Below are positions 37,381 through 50,922 of a stretch of 64,000 nt of DNA, piece by piece. How positions within the stretch are numbered: position 1 is the first letter of the stretch; every line of letters starts with the position of its first letter. The translations under genes and the position numbers were made by a program. This stretch comes from Pachypanchax playfairii. Its lineage: Eukaryota > Chordata > Actinopteri > Cyprinodontiformes > Aplocheilidae. Location of the stretch: the NCBI GenBank assembly GCA_006937955.1, contig SSNP01000017.1, positions 2,931,088-2,995,087 on the forward strand, written 5' to 3'. A model generated the notes under the pieces. It was not told the DNA's origin, did not search any database, and saw nothing but the letters and a program-made list of their open reading frames with translations.

Positions 37381-39460
37381 CTGCCTTTTACTGCCATGAA
37401 AAGCTGCAGATGAAGAGACAAGCACAGCAGCAGTGGGTAAATCCCAAATAGCCTGTCACCAGCCGACAGCGCACTGGAGCGTGTAGAGCACAGAGCAGCA
37501 CAGCAGACTGGCAGACTGGGTTGAACCGGGCTTGGGGAGAGGGAGCAGGTTGTCTGGAAGGGCTGCAGAAGATGTTAAGGTTTTGCCAATTTGATTCTGG
37601 CATAGAGACAGGAGATCGGAGAAAAATACATCGGTTGACAAAAACAAGGGACAGGGTGGCTTAGGTCACATTTTCAAGCTTGGCTCATAAACATTTCTGT
37701 CTTATTGTGACAGAAAAACTGTGGCTGATGGAGCAAGAATAATAAAAAAAAAAAGTTAGAAAAGAGAAAGTTAGGGTAGACAAATAAAATCAGGGAAAAT
37801 TTAGCTTAAAATAAAGGGATTTTGTCTCCACACAAGCTTTTCCAGAATCCAGGCCCAAATAAAAATCTCACTTCCTTATCAGTTCGGTTGTGCATGTTGA
37901 TTGAGAGTGCTGGCAGTCAGATGAGCTTTAATAAACTACCCATCACAACAGCAGCAATCTGACAGAGTGACACTGCCAGCCGTGCAAAGGGTCCTGCAGC
38001 CAAGTGACAAATCTGCATTTGCAAACCAGATTATATTTACACACATCAATGTACACAGTGTCTCTGTAGTCAGAACACGTCAGCAAACTACTAAAAGGTA
38101 AACATCATCTGAATCTGAATCGTACTGTTCTGCCTTACATAAGCTGAGATACAATTAAATATTAGAAAATCATGTGAGAGGGATAAAAATATTATTCAGG
38201 TTTCTCAATGAGATATTTTGGTTGCAGTTAAAAAATAGTCTAATTATGTAGTGATATAGTACCTTGTTCATAGAGATGACACTACCTTTAACCCTATGAA
38301 AGCAAAAACTGCAAATATTTCTTGTGTGATTTATTTTTAATGTGATTAATTATCATGATAAGTTGTCAAATATTGTTTTTACTTCATACAATCAAGCAAT
38401 CAACCCACATAACAGGTTAGAGCTTTTTCACCTAACACACAAAAAAAGGCAGTCGAGATAATCCCCAGCATTGGCACTTGGAAATGTTAAAATGATGTTC
38501 CTTTAACAGTGACAGGTTATCACAAAGGTAACACCCAGAACAGTCATAAAACCCAGCTGCACTCATTTGTTTCCTTCCTCTATTCTTGTAGGAATGTCTA
38601 AAACACAAGCAAACAAACAAAAATATATATTTTTTTTAATTTGCAGCTGCACAGAGATGCTTCCAGCTGACTTTTCCACCAGGTGATCCATAATGAGGTT
38701 GCATATTGATACAAACAGTTGAAACTCTGCATCAGCTCTATCTGGTGTTAAAGCATGCTTCAGTGATATGTTGAACTATCTGGGGTTCAGACTGTTTTGG
38801 CTTGTTGGTATCTGTCTTGTACAGAGCCAAGCCAGTTCCAGGCATGAACAGAAGTTCAAAAAAATCAAGTCTCTCAGTTAAGTAAACTGTACTTTCAATG
38901 AACTTTCTCATGTGTACCAAACCATGCATGTGGCTATGCTGTTTGTTTTCTTGGTTTAGGAAACTGTGCACACAGATTGGCTAATAGACATCATTCTGTT
39001 AGAGAGTAAGCCGGCCATTGTTTGAGTTTAGTAAACGTGGAAGGTTGATTAATGCTCCTCCCAGGTTCAATAATTTCTTAACAAACCATTGTTAAATCAC
39101 TTACTTCACCGCCCTTCAATTAGTAAAACCAGGAAATATGTTACACCCCAATTTTAATCAAAACACGTCGTACTCTGAGAAGGACAAATAACATTGGTAT
39201 CTTTGTGAAGCCACCTGTGACATGAGACCAAATTTACGACATGAACAAACAGTTTCTAATAGTATACAAGTGTACATGTTTCTCATTTAATCATTTAAAT
39301 TTTATAAAGAAAGCTGTAATCAGTAGATGTTTGTAGAGCTTTTGTTTTACATCCTGAGTTTCACAGCACAAAGCTGTTTCTGCACACAGACACCACTTCA
39401 TTGAAAATACATACATTCAAGTGGTTTGTTAAATCTAGGGGAGGGATTTCATGTACCGAT
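37381..39460. other. Spacer, no gene seen
   Basis: The start (to about 37,600) stays G+C-rich, with GCCGACAGCGCACTGGAGCG near 37,462, and may continue the regulatory patch upstream. The rest is AT-rich. Minus-strand frames of 62 to 77 codons are unrecognised. Confidence 0.5.
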
Positions 39461-39481
39461 CCCCCCCCACACACACACACA
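39461..39481. repeat. C-run and short (CA)n
   Basis: Eight C residues followed by about six CA units. A short simple repeat with no further significance seen. Confidence 0.9.
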
Positions 39482-42400
39482 TAAATACAGAAAGAAAGTA
39501 GACAATGATCTGCTGACTGTTGGACAGAAAATCCAGAAGCTAAAATAATTTATCTTTCCCAGTCGAGCTGCAGTACGTGTTTCTCACTGCTGCTTATTCA
39601 TTTTTAAAACTGTTTTTAAGGCTTTGTCCTCTTCACAATTAAATCAATTGCTGTTTGACAGTTTGAGCTAACTTTCAGCCAGGCAGCACTCAACCTACTA
39701 CAAGCTGTATCTCAGAAGGTTATGTGCTGTTAACTTCTTACAGGACGACACAGAAGTTTGTTTACAAAGGCAGAACAGCCATGAGTAAAATCTGTTTGTT
39801 GAGTTTATTGCAAGCAGATATGATGATAAGTTTCTTTTGGAGTGGGTTCACCAGACTGTTGACCTGATGTTAAAATGCTACATACTTACAAATTAATATG
39901 TGGGAACTAATAATTACCTTTTTTCTCCACAACACAAATCCAGAATATTGATCTGACCTTGATCAGACCAGGAAAGAAGCTCCAACCGGAAAATTATTTT
40001 AATTAATGAACTTTGGTTTCTTTTAGGAAATATAAATAAATGTTGCCTCCTGCCACAATACTACATATCCTTCCTACTTTAAAAGCTGTTAAATGAAAAA
40101 TTTGCTTTATACTTGGTAAATTACATATTGTTCAGCATTTCATGTTAAAAGGTTTATTTTGTGAGACAAAAACTTTATTTAATTGAAGAGTTAATTGTTA
40201 ATATTGATGAGTTGATTGATGGTTGTGACATTATTCAAGAATGTAATTTGTTTTGATCATTGTAAGTATTGAAAAAACATTTAAATAGTATGATTTATTT
40301 TTTTCCAAACTTTTACATTTCAAATAAAAGGTAGAAAACAAATGACAGATGACATGTATATAAACTATGAAAGTTTAAACCATTTTGAGTCTGTTTGAGA
40401 ATGAGATTGTCTTCATGCTTTAACAATTCACTGTATCACAGTAACTTAGGAGTGTCCATCTGCTTTCGTGCATCAGTACTCATGGAAGAAAAAAAGATGA
40501 GGAAACGATGGATAAGACAGACACTGAACCAAATGTTGCCCCTACAGACATACACATAAATATGTTTGTATTTTGATTTTTTTCTGTTGAAACAGCTTCC
40601 AGAGGGAACCTTCATGTTCTCTTGTCAAGTTCTGTTCCAGTGATTCTCTCATTGTTCCAGTACAACCTTCATGTCATGGCCAAAGTACACATTCAGACAG
40701 ACCACAGCCAACAAAGCTGTAGCCACCAATGCATGAAGTGAACATAAAAAAAACAACTCCATTCCCCTCTTCTGTCGCTTCACTCTGACGGCCATACCAG
40801 TGAAACAACACAACACCTGATGAAGCTGATAAAGGGGCTTGATCAGCTACCAGAGATAGTCATTGTTCCAGAGTGGTTACAACATTGTAAAGAGAATATT
40901 GACTTACTGAAGTCTCTCTGCACAACATTCCAACTGCAAACGACAAAACAAGTTTGTGGATTTAACGAAGATTAATTTTTCACTGTGAGTAAAACTGAGC
41001 AACATATTTGTTACTGAGAAATAGTTTCAGTTTTTTTATTTTCAGTTCGTAGATTAATCTTGCTTGTGTATAAAGTCGTCTTTTCACATCTTTTCATGTA
41101 GAACATTCCTTTTTAAGGTAGATGTTGAAAAGTAAAAGCTACATGTTTTTGGCCTTTATGGAGACAAAATAATGAAAAAAAATATTGAGTTGATGCAAAG
41201 GTTGAAGGCTGTAATGTTACTAACATCCAACTGAATGTTAGGTTTCTCAGTAAAATGTTGCATTGCTGCTGGCACTGCGATTCACCACACTAGCTGCTGA
41301 TGTAAATGTTGAGGCAGATTCATAAATAAGATCTGACAAAAACATACTTCAGTTTCATGGAAAATTGGTTTAAATGCATGAGTTTTGTTGGAAACAAGAA
41401 ATATTACATGCCTCCATTATTTTTCATACAACAACAATCATTTTCAGCAGTGGAAATCTTTTACGGTGAAAAGCTGCAGGTGTGCAGAACACCTAACAGA
41501 CACAGTAGGATAGCTCTTTACTCCAAATAAGATTTCCAAACATAGATATTTGCACTTTCACTAAAGACAGTATAAAAGAAAAGAAATGTTTGCTTTAAAC
41601 TTTAAACTGAAAGAGTGGCATTTGATTCGACTTTCTTCATGCATGGGAGTTATTTACAGTGACTTGAGGTATCTGTGTAAAGACCAAAGAAAAAGAACTT
41701 CTAAAGGTAATTGCCAAGGCCAATAAATGTATTTAGCCAAGTGAGAGTAGAAGGAATGACTGTTATTATGGCAGAGAACAAAGTGTTAGATGAGGATCAT
41801 ATAAACTACCACAAATACAAACCAGTAAGCTGGGCACTGGTTTGGGGATGAATCAGAGTTTTCATAGTATCACTCCTAACAATAATACATTCCACAAACT
41901 GAGATTTTCTACTTAGCAGTGAAACATCAGTAATGGTTGGTGAAAACATTAGTCTCCCAGTTATGTCAGAGTAACGAGCTCTGCAAGAAGGACAAGTCAC
42001 ATATTCAGTGACAGCTGAGTTATGAAGGACAGATTGATCGATGTGCTGCAAGAGAGATCAAGGGTAAATTGAAAGCTGCATCATCTAATAATTATTCATG
42101 TAAACAAGTGTACAAAAGCAAGGTTCTGATGACTTGTATCAAAAAGCAGAGAAATAGATTATTCATTACACAAGACAAAACACCTGCTGGAAATACAAGA
42201 GCAAACATCTTTCCATGAGATAAACAGTATTTCTAAATGGTAGTGAATGGGCCATGACTGCTTTTATGTGTGAGTGTGTGCAGATGAGATCTCTTCAGAG
42301 AACAGGCAGCTTATTCACAAGTGGTGGCATGGCTCATTACTTGCTTGATCCAACAATCTACGATGTGTCCAAACACTCAGTGAGAGACTTCACTGGAAAA

Positions 42401-42605
42401 GCTGCTACAGTTAAAATAAATAAAAAAGGTTGTCAAAACTTCTCTTTCCCTCAACTTGCAGAAGCTTATATACTGCAGAAATTACCTGAATGTTTAAATA
42501 ATATCAGTACCAGCAAAACAATCCCGAAACATGCTATAAATTGAGAATGAGATGTTTATTTAGTAATTTATTGCATCCACTATTTTTACCTGATTGTTAC
42601 TCTGT
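39482..42605. other. AT-rich spacer, no gene seen
   Basis: Three kilobases with very few open frames (one of 81 codons on the minus strand at 41,806-42,051, and one of 96 codons at 42,254-42,544). No transposon, RNA gene or distinctive motif cluster was recognised. Confidence 0.55.
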
Positions 42606-42662
42606 GGGGTGGCAGGGGTTGGTGCTGATCTCCAGCAGTCATTGGGTGAAAGGCGGGACTAT
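42606..42662 (-). repeat. Fragment of the same SINE family as 8.4 and 59.5 kb
   Basis: On the plus strand it reads GGTGCTGATCTCCAGCAGTC then ATTGGGTGAAAGGCGGG, which is the reverse complement of the CCGCC-CTCTCACCCAATGACAGCTGG block near the SINE 3' end. Only about 57 bases are recognisable. The 101-codon frame at 42,541-42,846 runs through it and is not a gene. Confidence 0.6.
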
Positions 42663-45600
42663 GTTCTCTATAGAGATGTTGCAGTCTCAAAACATCAACA
42701 TTTTCATTATTATTAACTTTGAATATAAAGATTCATCTTCTGCTCAATCATTTATTGGATGTATAATCTTTACAGTACTGTTCAATATTCTGTGTACATT
42801 TATTCATGTGTCAGTTGTACATCTACCACTGATCATTATAGGCTGATATCTGTAATAGGCAGCCTGATCGATATTCAAATGAAATAGAGGAAAAAAGAGG
42901 TGTATATAAATATTATTACTTTAATATCATCCTTGTATAGGATCAATTTGGGTTATTGTTACTTCATAGATATTAAAGGAATCAGTAGAAAATTGCCTGC
43001 ATGTCTTTGACATTGTCAGCATACAAGTGACAAAACAGCATTGATGTTTATCTCACAGTAAAGGTTACTTTTTCACTGTGAAAAAAAATGTCAGTTTCTC
43101 TGTTTGTGCCACTGAAAAAAACCAGATAAACACAATATGACTGAGGTTACTGTTGCTTGAGTTCACAGTCACTCAAATGGTAAGTGAAATGAAAGCTCTT
43201 CAAACATGATATACTTAAAACAAATGTGGACAGACAGACTTCAAATGTAAATGAAAAATGGAAGTGAGAGTAAAATGATTGTTTTAAGCCAAAAAAACTG
43301 AATCTTGCAACAGGAATCAGGATGTTCAGAGCTCTCATGCTCATGGGAGGTAAGTTTCCACATGATACTGATCAATTCATGTTCAGTTGTCACTTTGTTA
43401 CCCTTTCTTAAAAACAAATAACAATATGTCTACTGATAAACAATTTAAAATGTTGTTATAGTAGTGTGGTAAAACAGGCCATGAGTGAAGACATATTTCA
43501 AGAATGATGGACGTTCAACAATTTCTGAGAACAGAAAACTTGAATGTGAGAAACAACAGATTTGGACAAAATAATGGCTGAAATGACTTTAAAGACAAAA
43601 GAGCAAGACAGAAAACAGAGACGAGGAGAAGAGTGGACCAGAAAATAGGCCTTCATTTTGCACACCACTATATACTGTTATATAGATGTGGTCACACTGT
43701 TCAGCTACAATGTGCAATTTACTAGACTAACCTTACTATTGACATATCAAACAGAAAAATGGGGAAAACAGTAGAAAAAAAACATTTTACAGAAACTCAA
43801 ACATTTACTTTTTATCTATGAAGTAAAAACAAAAGAAAACTGAACATTTAAAAAATTAACCCTTCCCTCCATGCATGAAATATCACATCAGTTTTTTAAA
43901 TTTATCTCCAGACTTGAAAAATACAATTTCTTCATTTGAACTTCATTTTTTTATGTAACTTTTCAATAAAGGTTTTCATGTGTTTACTCAGTTGGACAAC
44001 ATGAATTTAGCCCAGGAAAGATGTATTATGACAACACATCAATTATTATAATAAATTATGATATTTTTTTTAATAAATCGTTAGAATACACTTCTATTGC
44101 CAGTGGGTGGCGATCTATGGAGGGACAGACTCCAATGTGGTGACTTCTGTGCAATAGAGCCAAAATGATCAATATGCGTAGAAGGAAACAGCTTTGAATG
44201 GCAGTAGTGAGCACTATGATTGGATCGGTTATCCATCCATATAGTCTGTTACCTAAATCCAGTTTAATTGTTTTGTTTTTTAATAACAATCTAATTACAT
44301 TTCTGTGAATGGCACTTCAGTTTGAGTAAAGACACACAATTTATCACTATATATATATACATTGTAATTACTACAAGAGAAATGTTAAAAAGTCAAATAT
44401 ACCTGCAATTCTAAACAAGATGCTACATTACTGTTTAGCATCATTACATCATACATTAAAAGGCTAACCCATACACACACTAACACACACTTGTGCAAGC
44501 ATTTTTATCACATACAAGCTTCCAAACCCACCACAAACACTGCTCAGTACAAGCTGTAGCTCTGGCTTTGTCAACATGGTTGACATATTCCGTGCTCAGC
44601 TGAGCTTTCAGAGGTCTTTCTACATTATTGAATACCTCAGATTTAAAAAGAAACATTGAAGTATTGGACACAGTACTGTTACCCAGTGATCTAACCACTT
44701 TCTTTGCACAGTTTAGATGTTCCTTTATTCATGTATCAATTGATCCCTTGTATTTTAACAATTCAGTTGCTTCATAGACTCAAAAGGAGCTTTGGTAGAT
44801 TGCACGTCATATAGCACAGGTATAATGCACAGATTAAAAAATAAATAAATTAAGAACTAGTCTGGTAGTCAAGTGCTTACCACATTGACATAAAGCTAGG
44901 TGTGTGGGCTTTAATGTATAACCTTTTTAGATGTGTATACTTCACAATGTGTGCATTCTTTATAAGACTGACTTAAATTGAAACAAATAATGCCTGCATT
45001 CTGCCCCACCCTGCTAACAATGCTCTGAGAACTCAGTAACTGGGTCAGCAATGTAAACATGCTTAAAGATGAGCTGAATCCTCCATGTTGCTTCCTCAGA
45101 CAAGATGTAGAGTGACACCAGAGATATATCGTTGAAATATGAATGCAATGGGACAAGGCTCATAATCCCATTCCAAAAAGGGTGAGAGTGTGTTTGTGTG
45201 CAAGTGTGGGGGTAGAAAAATGTATTTTTTTTCCCTTTTTTTCCCCCTTTTTTAAAGCTATACTGGGGATAATGGACAAGCCAGAATAGTGAGATAGGAG
45301 TAAAATAGTTTCTTTTTTTTTTTTTTTTAAACTGAGTGAGAAAGTGGATCCGGTAACTCACTTGGAGGTAAAGGTTTATTGACTGTGAATGCAGGGTGGT
45401 TTCCAAAATGGTGCCAGTTTTTATTATGAAGATTTTCAACTTTTAACATTCTGGAGTTTATTTTCCTAAACTGTTTTTATTAAATTACAAAGAAGAAATA
45501 TCATGTTAAATTTAATTTAAATTACACAGATGTTCATTTTTCCTCAGAACACTTAAAAAAAAAAATCAATGGCAGTTATTACCACAGGATTATTGCACAG

Positions 45601-45936
45601 AAATTCACTTGAGAACCTTCAAAAATGAACTGAAAAAAGAAACAGATATAGGGATTCTGTGAACCAAATAATAAGGTCTTATTATATATTACATATTTCC
45701 TTTTTATTCTTTCATATTCCCATCTGCCACTTCTTGCTGCATTTACATGCACTAAATGCCCTTGGCAGTACCAGAAAATTTCTGTCAGCTTGTTACAGTC
45801 TTGCAAAGGTATCGGCATGTACACTGGCAGATGGCTGATATGCACAGACTGTATAACCTTTTTTTAATTATTATTATATTTTTTACATAGCATAAAGCCA
45901 GGAAAATGCATCGACTATTATATCAAAGACATCATA

Positions 45937-45939
<3 letters not shown>
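42663..45939. other. AT-rich spacer, no gene seen
   Basis: It contains a 16-base T run at 45,313-45,328, which sits inside the longest open frame of the window (141 codons, minus strand, 45,014-45,439). That frame encodes Lys-rich low-complexity sequence from the T run and shows no domain, so I treat it as chance. A short CA-rich stretch lies near 44,470-44,492. Confidence 0.5.
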
Positions 45940-45969
<30 letters not shown>

Positions 45970-45973
45970 TGTA
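45940..45973. repeat. (ATGT)n microsatellite
   Basis: About eight uninterrupted copies of a four-base ATGT unit. The open frame that crosses it (45,906-46,154) reads repeated Met-Tyr-Val-Cys there, an artefact of the repeat. Confidence 0.95.
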
Positions 45974-47269
45974 CTATATACCTATGTTTACAATATTCTT
46001 TGCACTGTCTGCAGCACAAGCAGCTGAGGATGCATCAGTGCTGACCAGAAAGCAATTTATTTTAAATACAATTGCAACATATAGTCCAGTTTTGTGTGCA
46101 CAATTATATACAGACAACATACAGATCCAAATCAGAAACATTTGCAGCGTATGAAAAAAGTAGCATAACACCAATCAGGCAAAGTTTTAGTATCCTGATT
46201 ATAAATAACTTTTTAAAATAATTCTGTTTGTAAATTAATCTTGAACCACCAGATAGAAATAAATCAATATTATGTCCATAGTCAGTGTTATCCATTGGAA
46301 ACGTGCACTATGATGTGTGTATTAAACACTCAATGTGTGCAAAATAAAATTAACAAATAACTCCATTATCTGCCAATGTTTAAATGAATGGAACTGATAT
46401 CAAAGAATACCCTCATAAATCAAGTTTTAAGAATTGAATTCTGCTAAATGTGGAGAATAATAAATTGTTATAGGGCAATAAAGGAAATGAGTCAATCTGT
46501 TCATAATGAGTTTAGTTTCTCTAATGTGCTGAAACAAAAGCCATTTGTTAGGTCTCCTTCATAGCAGACAAAAGAAACTATAGTCAAGAAAGTCTGGATC
46601 TGAACAGAGCAGCAGGTGAAATGGGATAAATAGACTTCACAAACCCCACTGAGCATACATCATATTTCAATATCCTGCATAGTTATTGCCTCAGTTGAAA
46701 TTGCTATTCAGCTTCCAAACAGTGTGCATAAACTCGTTAACATCACTTCTCCACAAACCTGTGATAATCATTCCACCTTCATTAAGAAAATACAATTTAA
46801 GAAAGAAAATGTTTCTCTTGGAATTTTTCCTAAAATAGTCTGGGCTGTATGAAAAGTCAGATTATTTTATTTCATACTACAACCCTTCAGAGGGCAAAAA
46901 AATAACTTATTGAGAAATACTCATTTCATCGAAGGTATTCCTGAATAATCTTCCTGCTGTATGGTAGATTTGCATTTTTATGAGACTTAAACTGTACAGA
47001 TAATCTAGAGCTGTTGGTGTTTAAGGTGCCAGCAATCCACATAAAAAAATGTCTCATATCAATTCAGGCAGAGGTTTCACTCGTGTGTTTTAAGGTGAGT
47101 ACAAGTATTTTCTGGTCTTGTGTGCACCTTCCAACTCAACCACAATTACATTGTTTATTCACATTACTAAAGGCAAACTGATACATGCTGCATGCTGCAG
47201 ATGGCATTTTATATAAAAAAGTAACTTTGTTCACCTCATAACTCATATCATTTGGTATAGCACAAAGGA
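45974..47269. other. AT-rich spacer, no gene seen
   Basis: No repeat or credible coding frame was recognised. An ATTTGCAT octamer occurs near 46,970 but without other supporting motifs. Confidence 0.55.
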
Positions 47270-47780
47270 TGTTTAAAAGGTGCTTTCCAATTAGGCATTA
47301 ATTTGTCACACAACCTCACACTTTAATTAAATGTAGCGCATCAAATGGAGATGCGAAATATGGGGTTATTAACATGATGACCGATAATAGAGTTGCCAAG
47401 CATCGGCCTTCATACCCAGTATAAGCCTGCAGCTTGTGAAGACTTCTGGCATCTCAGCTTAGTGTTAATCCCTCTGTCTGTCAAAAAGACACAATTTCTT
47501 AATTGCCTTTTAACTTATATGAAATTAGCACCTACATAAGTCAAATTATCACTGCATGTTGTGGATATTTTAGATCAGGGAGGGAGGTTTCTACAGTGAT
47601 AGGATGGTTGTGCTCGTTAATTATTGGTTTGCTTGGGATGGTGCTAGGGAGAAGAGAGCTCTACGCATTAAGGATGCAAGGATAGAGCCTCTCATGGGAG
47701 TGATCTCAGGGCATTAGCCCTCTCTCCTCCAAGGATTATCCATGCGCTGTTCAAGGCACTGCCTGGGGTAACGTACACTG
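47270..47780. promoter_or_regulatory. Strong candidate conserved non-coding element
   Basis: About 500 bases with a dense set of homeodomain-type cores: CCAATTAGGCATTAATTTG (47,287-47,305), TTAATTAA (47,323-47,330), GGTTATTAACATGATG (about 47,363), TTAATTGCC (about 47,499) and GTTAATTATTGG (about 47,616). Between them are G+C-balanced stretches such as AGTTGCCAAGCATCGGCC and GCCCTCTCTCCTCCAAGG. There is no repeat similarity. The one 60-codon frame (47,503-47,685) is unrecognised. The extent and motif density make this my leading enhancer candidate. Confidence 0.4.
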
Positions 47781-49299
47781 AGGAGGATTTTGGATCAACT
47801 CTTTTGAGGAAGTGGGTTCCATGACAAAGTTTTCTCAACCTAAAGAGTTAAAGAAAGCATCATGTTGAGATGCTTTTCATTCAGTGCAGGGATATTGAGT
47901 GGAAAGAGATGACCTAATTGATAGTAACAGATTGGGATTAGGATTATACACAATTTGGGTTAATAAATTTTAATGAATATACCCTAGGCAATGGTTTATA
48001 CCATAGTTAGTCAAAAACATTAGAACAAGAAAGTATGTTCAGCTAACATAGGGTCTGAATTATATAACGTTTATTTATTTATTTAAAAAACAGCATGAAC
48101 AGTGAAATTAATAAAAACAACAACAAGTTGTTCATTGACAGATGTGGGAAATTTATAGCAATTAACTCAGATGGCAGATTAAAAATTATCAGCAAAGAGA
48201 AAATGTTCTGCCCACTCCTGATCAATTAGTCGACTTCTAAACAAACAGATAAATAATGACAAAAACACAATACTGCTAGAATAAAGCTTCACAGCTGTAG
48301 ATCTGTGTCATGTAACTACTTGAGCATAAATCCCAAACTATTCAAGAGTATATTTATTTTCAGAGGAATTGCTCCAAAAAAGGCTTTTGAGATAATAAAG
48401 ATATATGGAAATTATTTGAATTAGCTTTTTGTATACAATGAAACACAAATATCAGACCCGTCTTACTCTGAACTCATCACCTGTTCTGTTTTCTTCATCC
48501 CCATGAAAACTACTTGTCTTTTTACCCTAATCACGACACGTTAACCTTGATAGGAAATAGTGCTCAAGGGACCTCTCACATTCTCATGTGAGCTTCTGAA
48601 GATAGACACCAATTCTTATAATAGCCATAAAATAAATCACTGTGAGTTGGGACTAAAGGTAAATGGTGAGCTGAGTAGACAAATCTTCAAACAGCATTCG
48701 AATACCAAGTTATTAGGTAACAATAAGATGAGCATTTGAAAATTTAGTGTTTGGGGTAGAAACACTTTGAAAGTCTTCAAAGTAAGAGAAAACAATGTGT
48801 TACTGGTGTTGTTCATAGTTATCTAATGTTTTCACTTTTTCCTCTTGTTTTCTCATTTTTTTTTTTTTTTTTTGTGAAAACTAGGTCAAACCTTTTAATT
48901 TTTTAAGATGGGGCTAATAGCTTACAATGTGTCCAGTGGCCTGCACACATATTGTTTATACAGATCCACTTTTTTTTTGTTCCCCACAAACCTAATGGCA
49001 GATCCTCCTTTACTATTATCTTTATTAGAGTCAGGGGATTTGAATGCTGTTAGCAGATGCTCTGCAGTGCTGTTAGTGCAGCTGTCTCTGGACATTTTGG
49101 TTCATGCTGTTGTTTCTGTGGTTTTGCATGTTTAAAGTTTGCAGTTGAGTCAGCAAGCTAGTTTTCACAACAGAAATTGAGTCTGTTCTGCAATGAATTT
49201 ACCATGTGGATATTTTGAATGTTTAACTTTGATATATTTGACTTTTAAAACCAATACAAATCTCACATTGGTTGCTATGATAGCACACAGATTTGTATG
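47781..49299. other. AT-rich spacer, no gene seen
   Basis: Contains a (TTTA)n-like stretch near 48,069-48,084 and an 18-base T run at 48,856-48,873. A 75-codon frame (48,908-49,135) is unrecognised. Confidence 0.55.
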
Positions 49300-49363
49300 T
49301 TATATTATATTATATTATATTATATTATATTATATTATATTATATTATATTATATTATATTAT
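49300..49363. repeat. (TATAT)n pentanucleotide microsatellite
   Basis: About 12 to 13 uninterrupted copies of a five-base TATAT unit. The open frame crossing it (49,193-49,375) reads repeated Ile-Ile-Leu-Tyr-Tyr because of the repeat. Confidence 0.95.
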
Positions 49364-50827
49364 TATAGAGAATGATTGAGATGGTATTCCAATGGTACTC
49401 TTGGGAAACTTCAATATATCAAAAGTGTTTTGGAAAGACAGACAGAAATAAAAAAAAAAAGACATTACTGGCTCTTGGCAGTTTAGGTGGACCAGGGACA
49501 CATAGTGGTTTATGGAGGTATTTTGTTGGGGAGAGTTTTAAGGTACATTTAAGACAAGCTCAGCAAAGGCCAAGAAGACTGGAGAGTGAGATGACCAATC
49601 TCATTTTTATAGAGCCCCCAGGTTGTAGGCCATCTGATTATGACTGCCCTGAGAAATGTGAGGCTCAGGCCCAAAACCTCTAATGCCCCTTATTTCAACC
49701 AAGGACAGGAGCAGTTTATGAGAGACTCATGCAGAATAAAATAAAGACAATTACATTTTCAGAATGTGTTATTGTTGAACTGCAAGAAGGCAAAAACTAT
49801 TTTTTTAGGGACTAAAGAGGAAGACTTAATCACCACATTATTAAGATCAAACGCCTACATATTCACCCTTAAAGACAGAAAGAATAATATGATATGGATG
49901 AAAGCAATCTGTCTCAACGTTTATGAATTCTGGGACTATTCTCTTCAACGCTCAAATTATGATGACTTTGCCTCACTGTGTGGGTGTTACAAGCATTAGA
50001 ATTTCAACAGCGCACTGAAACACACACTAGGGGTCAATGCAGTATATTTGTTGTGTTTACTATGTCTTTGACCTCAAAGCATAATTTACAACAACACTCC
50101 ATCCATCCTAATTGCTCTCACAGCACAAACCCATGTTTAAAACAGGGGTGTTAAAAGAAAACAATCTTTCACGGAGCAACAACATTACCCCAGAGTGAAA
50201 CACATTTTAAACATTTGTGGGCTACACACCTTTTTGATTCCTTAAATTATACCTTGAAGCACCTAAACAGAAACTAGTGATATTTCCAAGGCACATTCTT
50301 ATCGTCATTCTTCAAACATGAGAGAAATAACTCTTGAGGAAGGAGGGGACAGAAAATCAAAGAGGGGGGTTCAAATTGCGAAAGCAGAAACACAGGAACA
50401 ATTGAACATAAAAAGCACATCTGACTCTATTTGTGTGTATGTAATAGGATATATGTTGTAGTAAGGAGTGGCTCCCCATTAGGTCAAAAGAACTGTGACT
50501 CTGAGCCAGAGGTATTGAAAAGGCAGGTGATAGCAGTAATGAAAGAAATGCAATAATAATGCAATAATGCAGGTTGGGTGAGTCAGCTGGGCCTCCGGCA
50601 CTTTCTCCGTAGTGCTGTCGATGACCTGGTTTTCTCCTGTTCCATTCCTCTGCTGCAAACACAGGACCAAGGTGCTGGCCATCAATAATAAATACACACA
50701 GTTACTGTTGCCACAAGCCCCAGAGCTGCACAGGGCTAAGATGAAAGCTTATTAAAGACCCTCCCCTCCTTTATTGTCTGGAAAATACTCAGGAAAAAAA
50801 CTAAATATAAATAAAAAATAAATAAAA

Positions 50828-50831
<4 letters not shown>
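49364..50831. other. Spacer, no gene seen
   Basis: A 103-codon frame (49,372-49,683) and minus-strand frames of 72 and 101 codons (50,357-50,697) are open without recognisable domains. Neither a transposon nor a motif cluster was identified. Confidence 0.5.
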
Positions 50832-50910
<79 letters not shown>

Positions 50911-50922
50911 TGTATATATACA
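50832..50922. repeat. (TA)n microsatellite, 39 pure copies
   Basis: Seventy-eight bases of perfect alternating TA (50,832-50,909), then CTGTATATATACA. It is self-complementary and can extrude as a cruciform. The Tyr-Ile repeat in the minus-strand frame 50,736-50,963 is an artefact. Confidence 0.98.

Noticed and set aside
45014..45439. Longest open frame of the window (141 codons, minus strand)
   Set aside because: Its Lys-rich part comes from a 16-base T run; it has no domain, no splice context, and its length is near chance expectation for AT-rich DNA.
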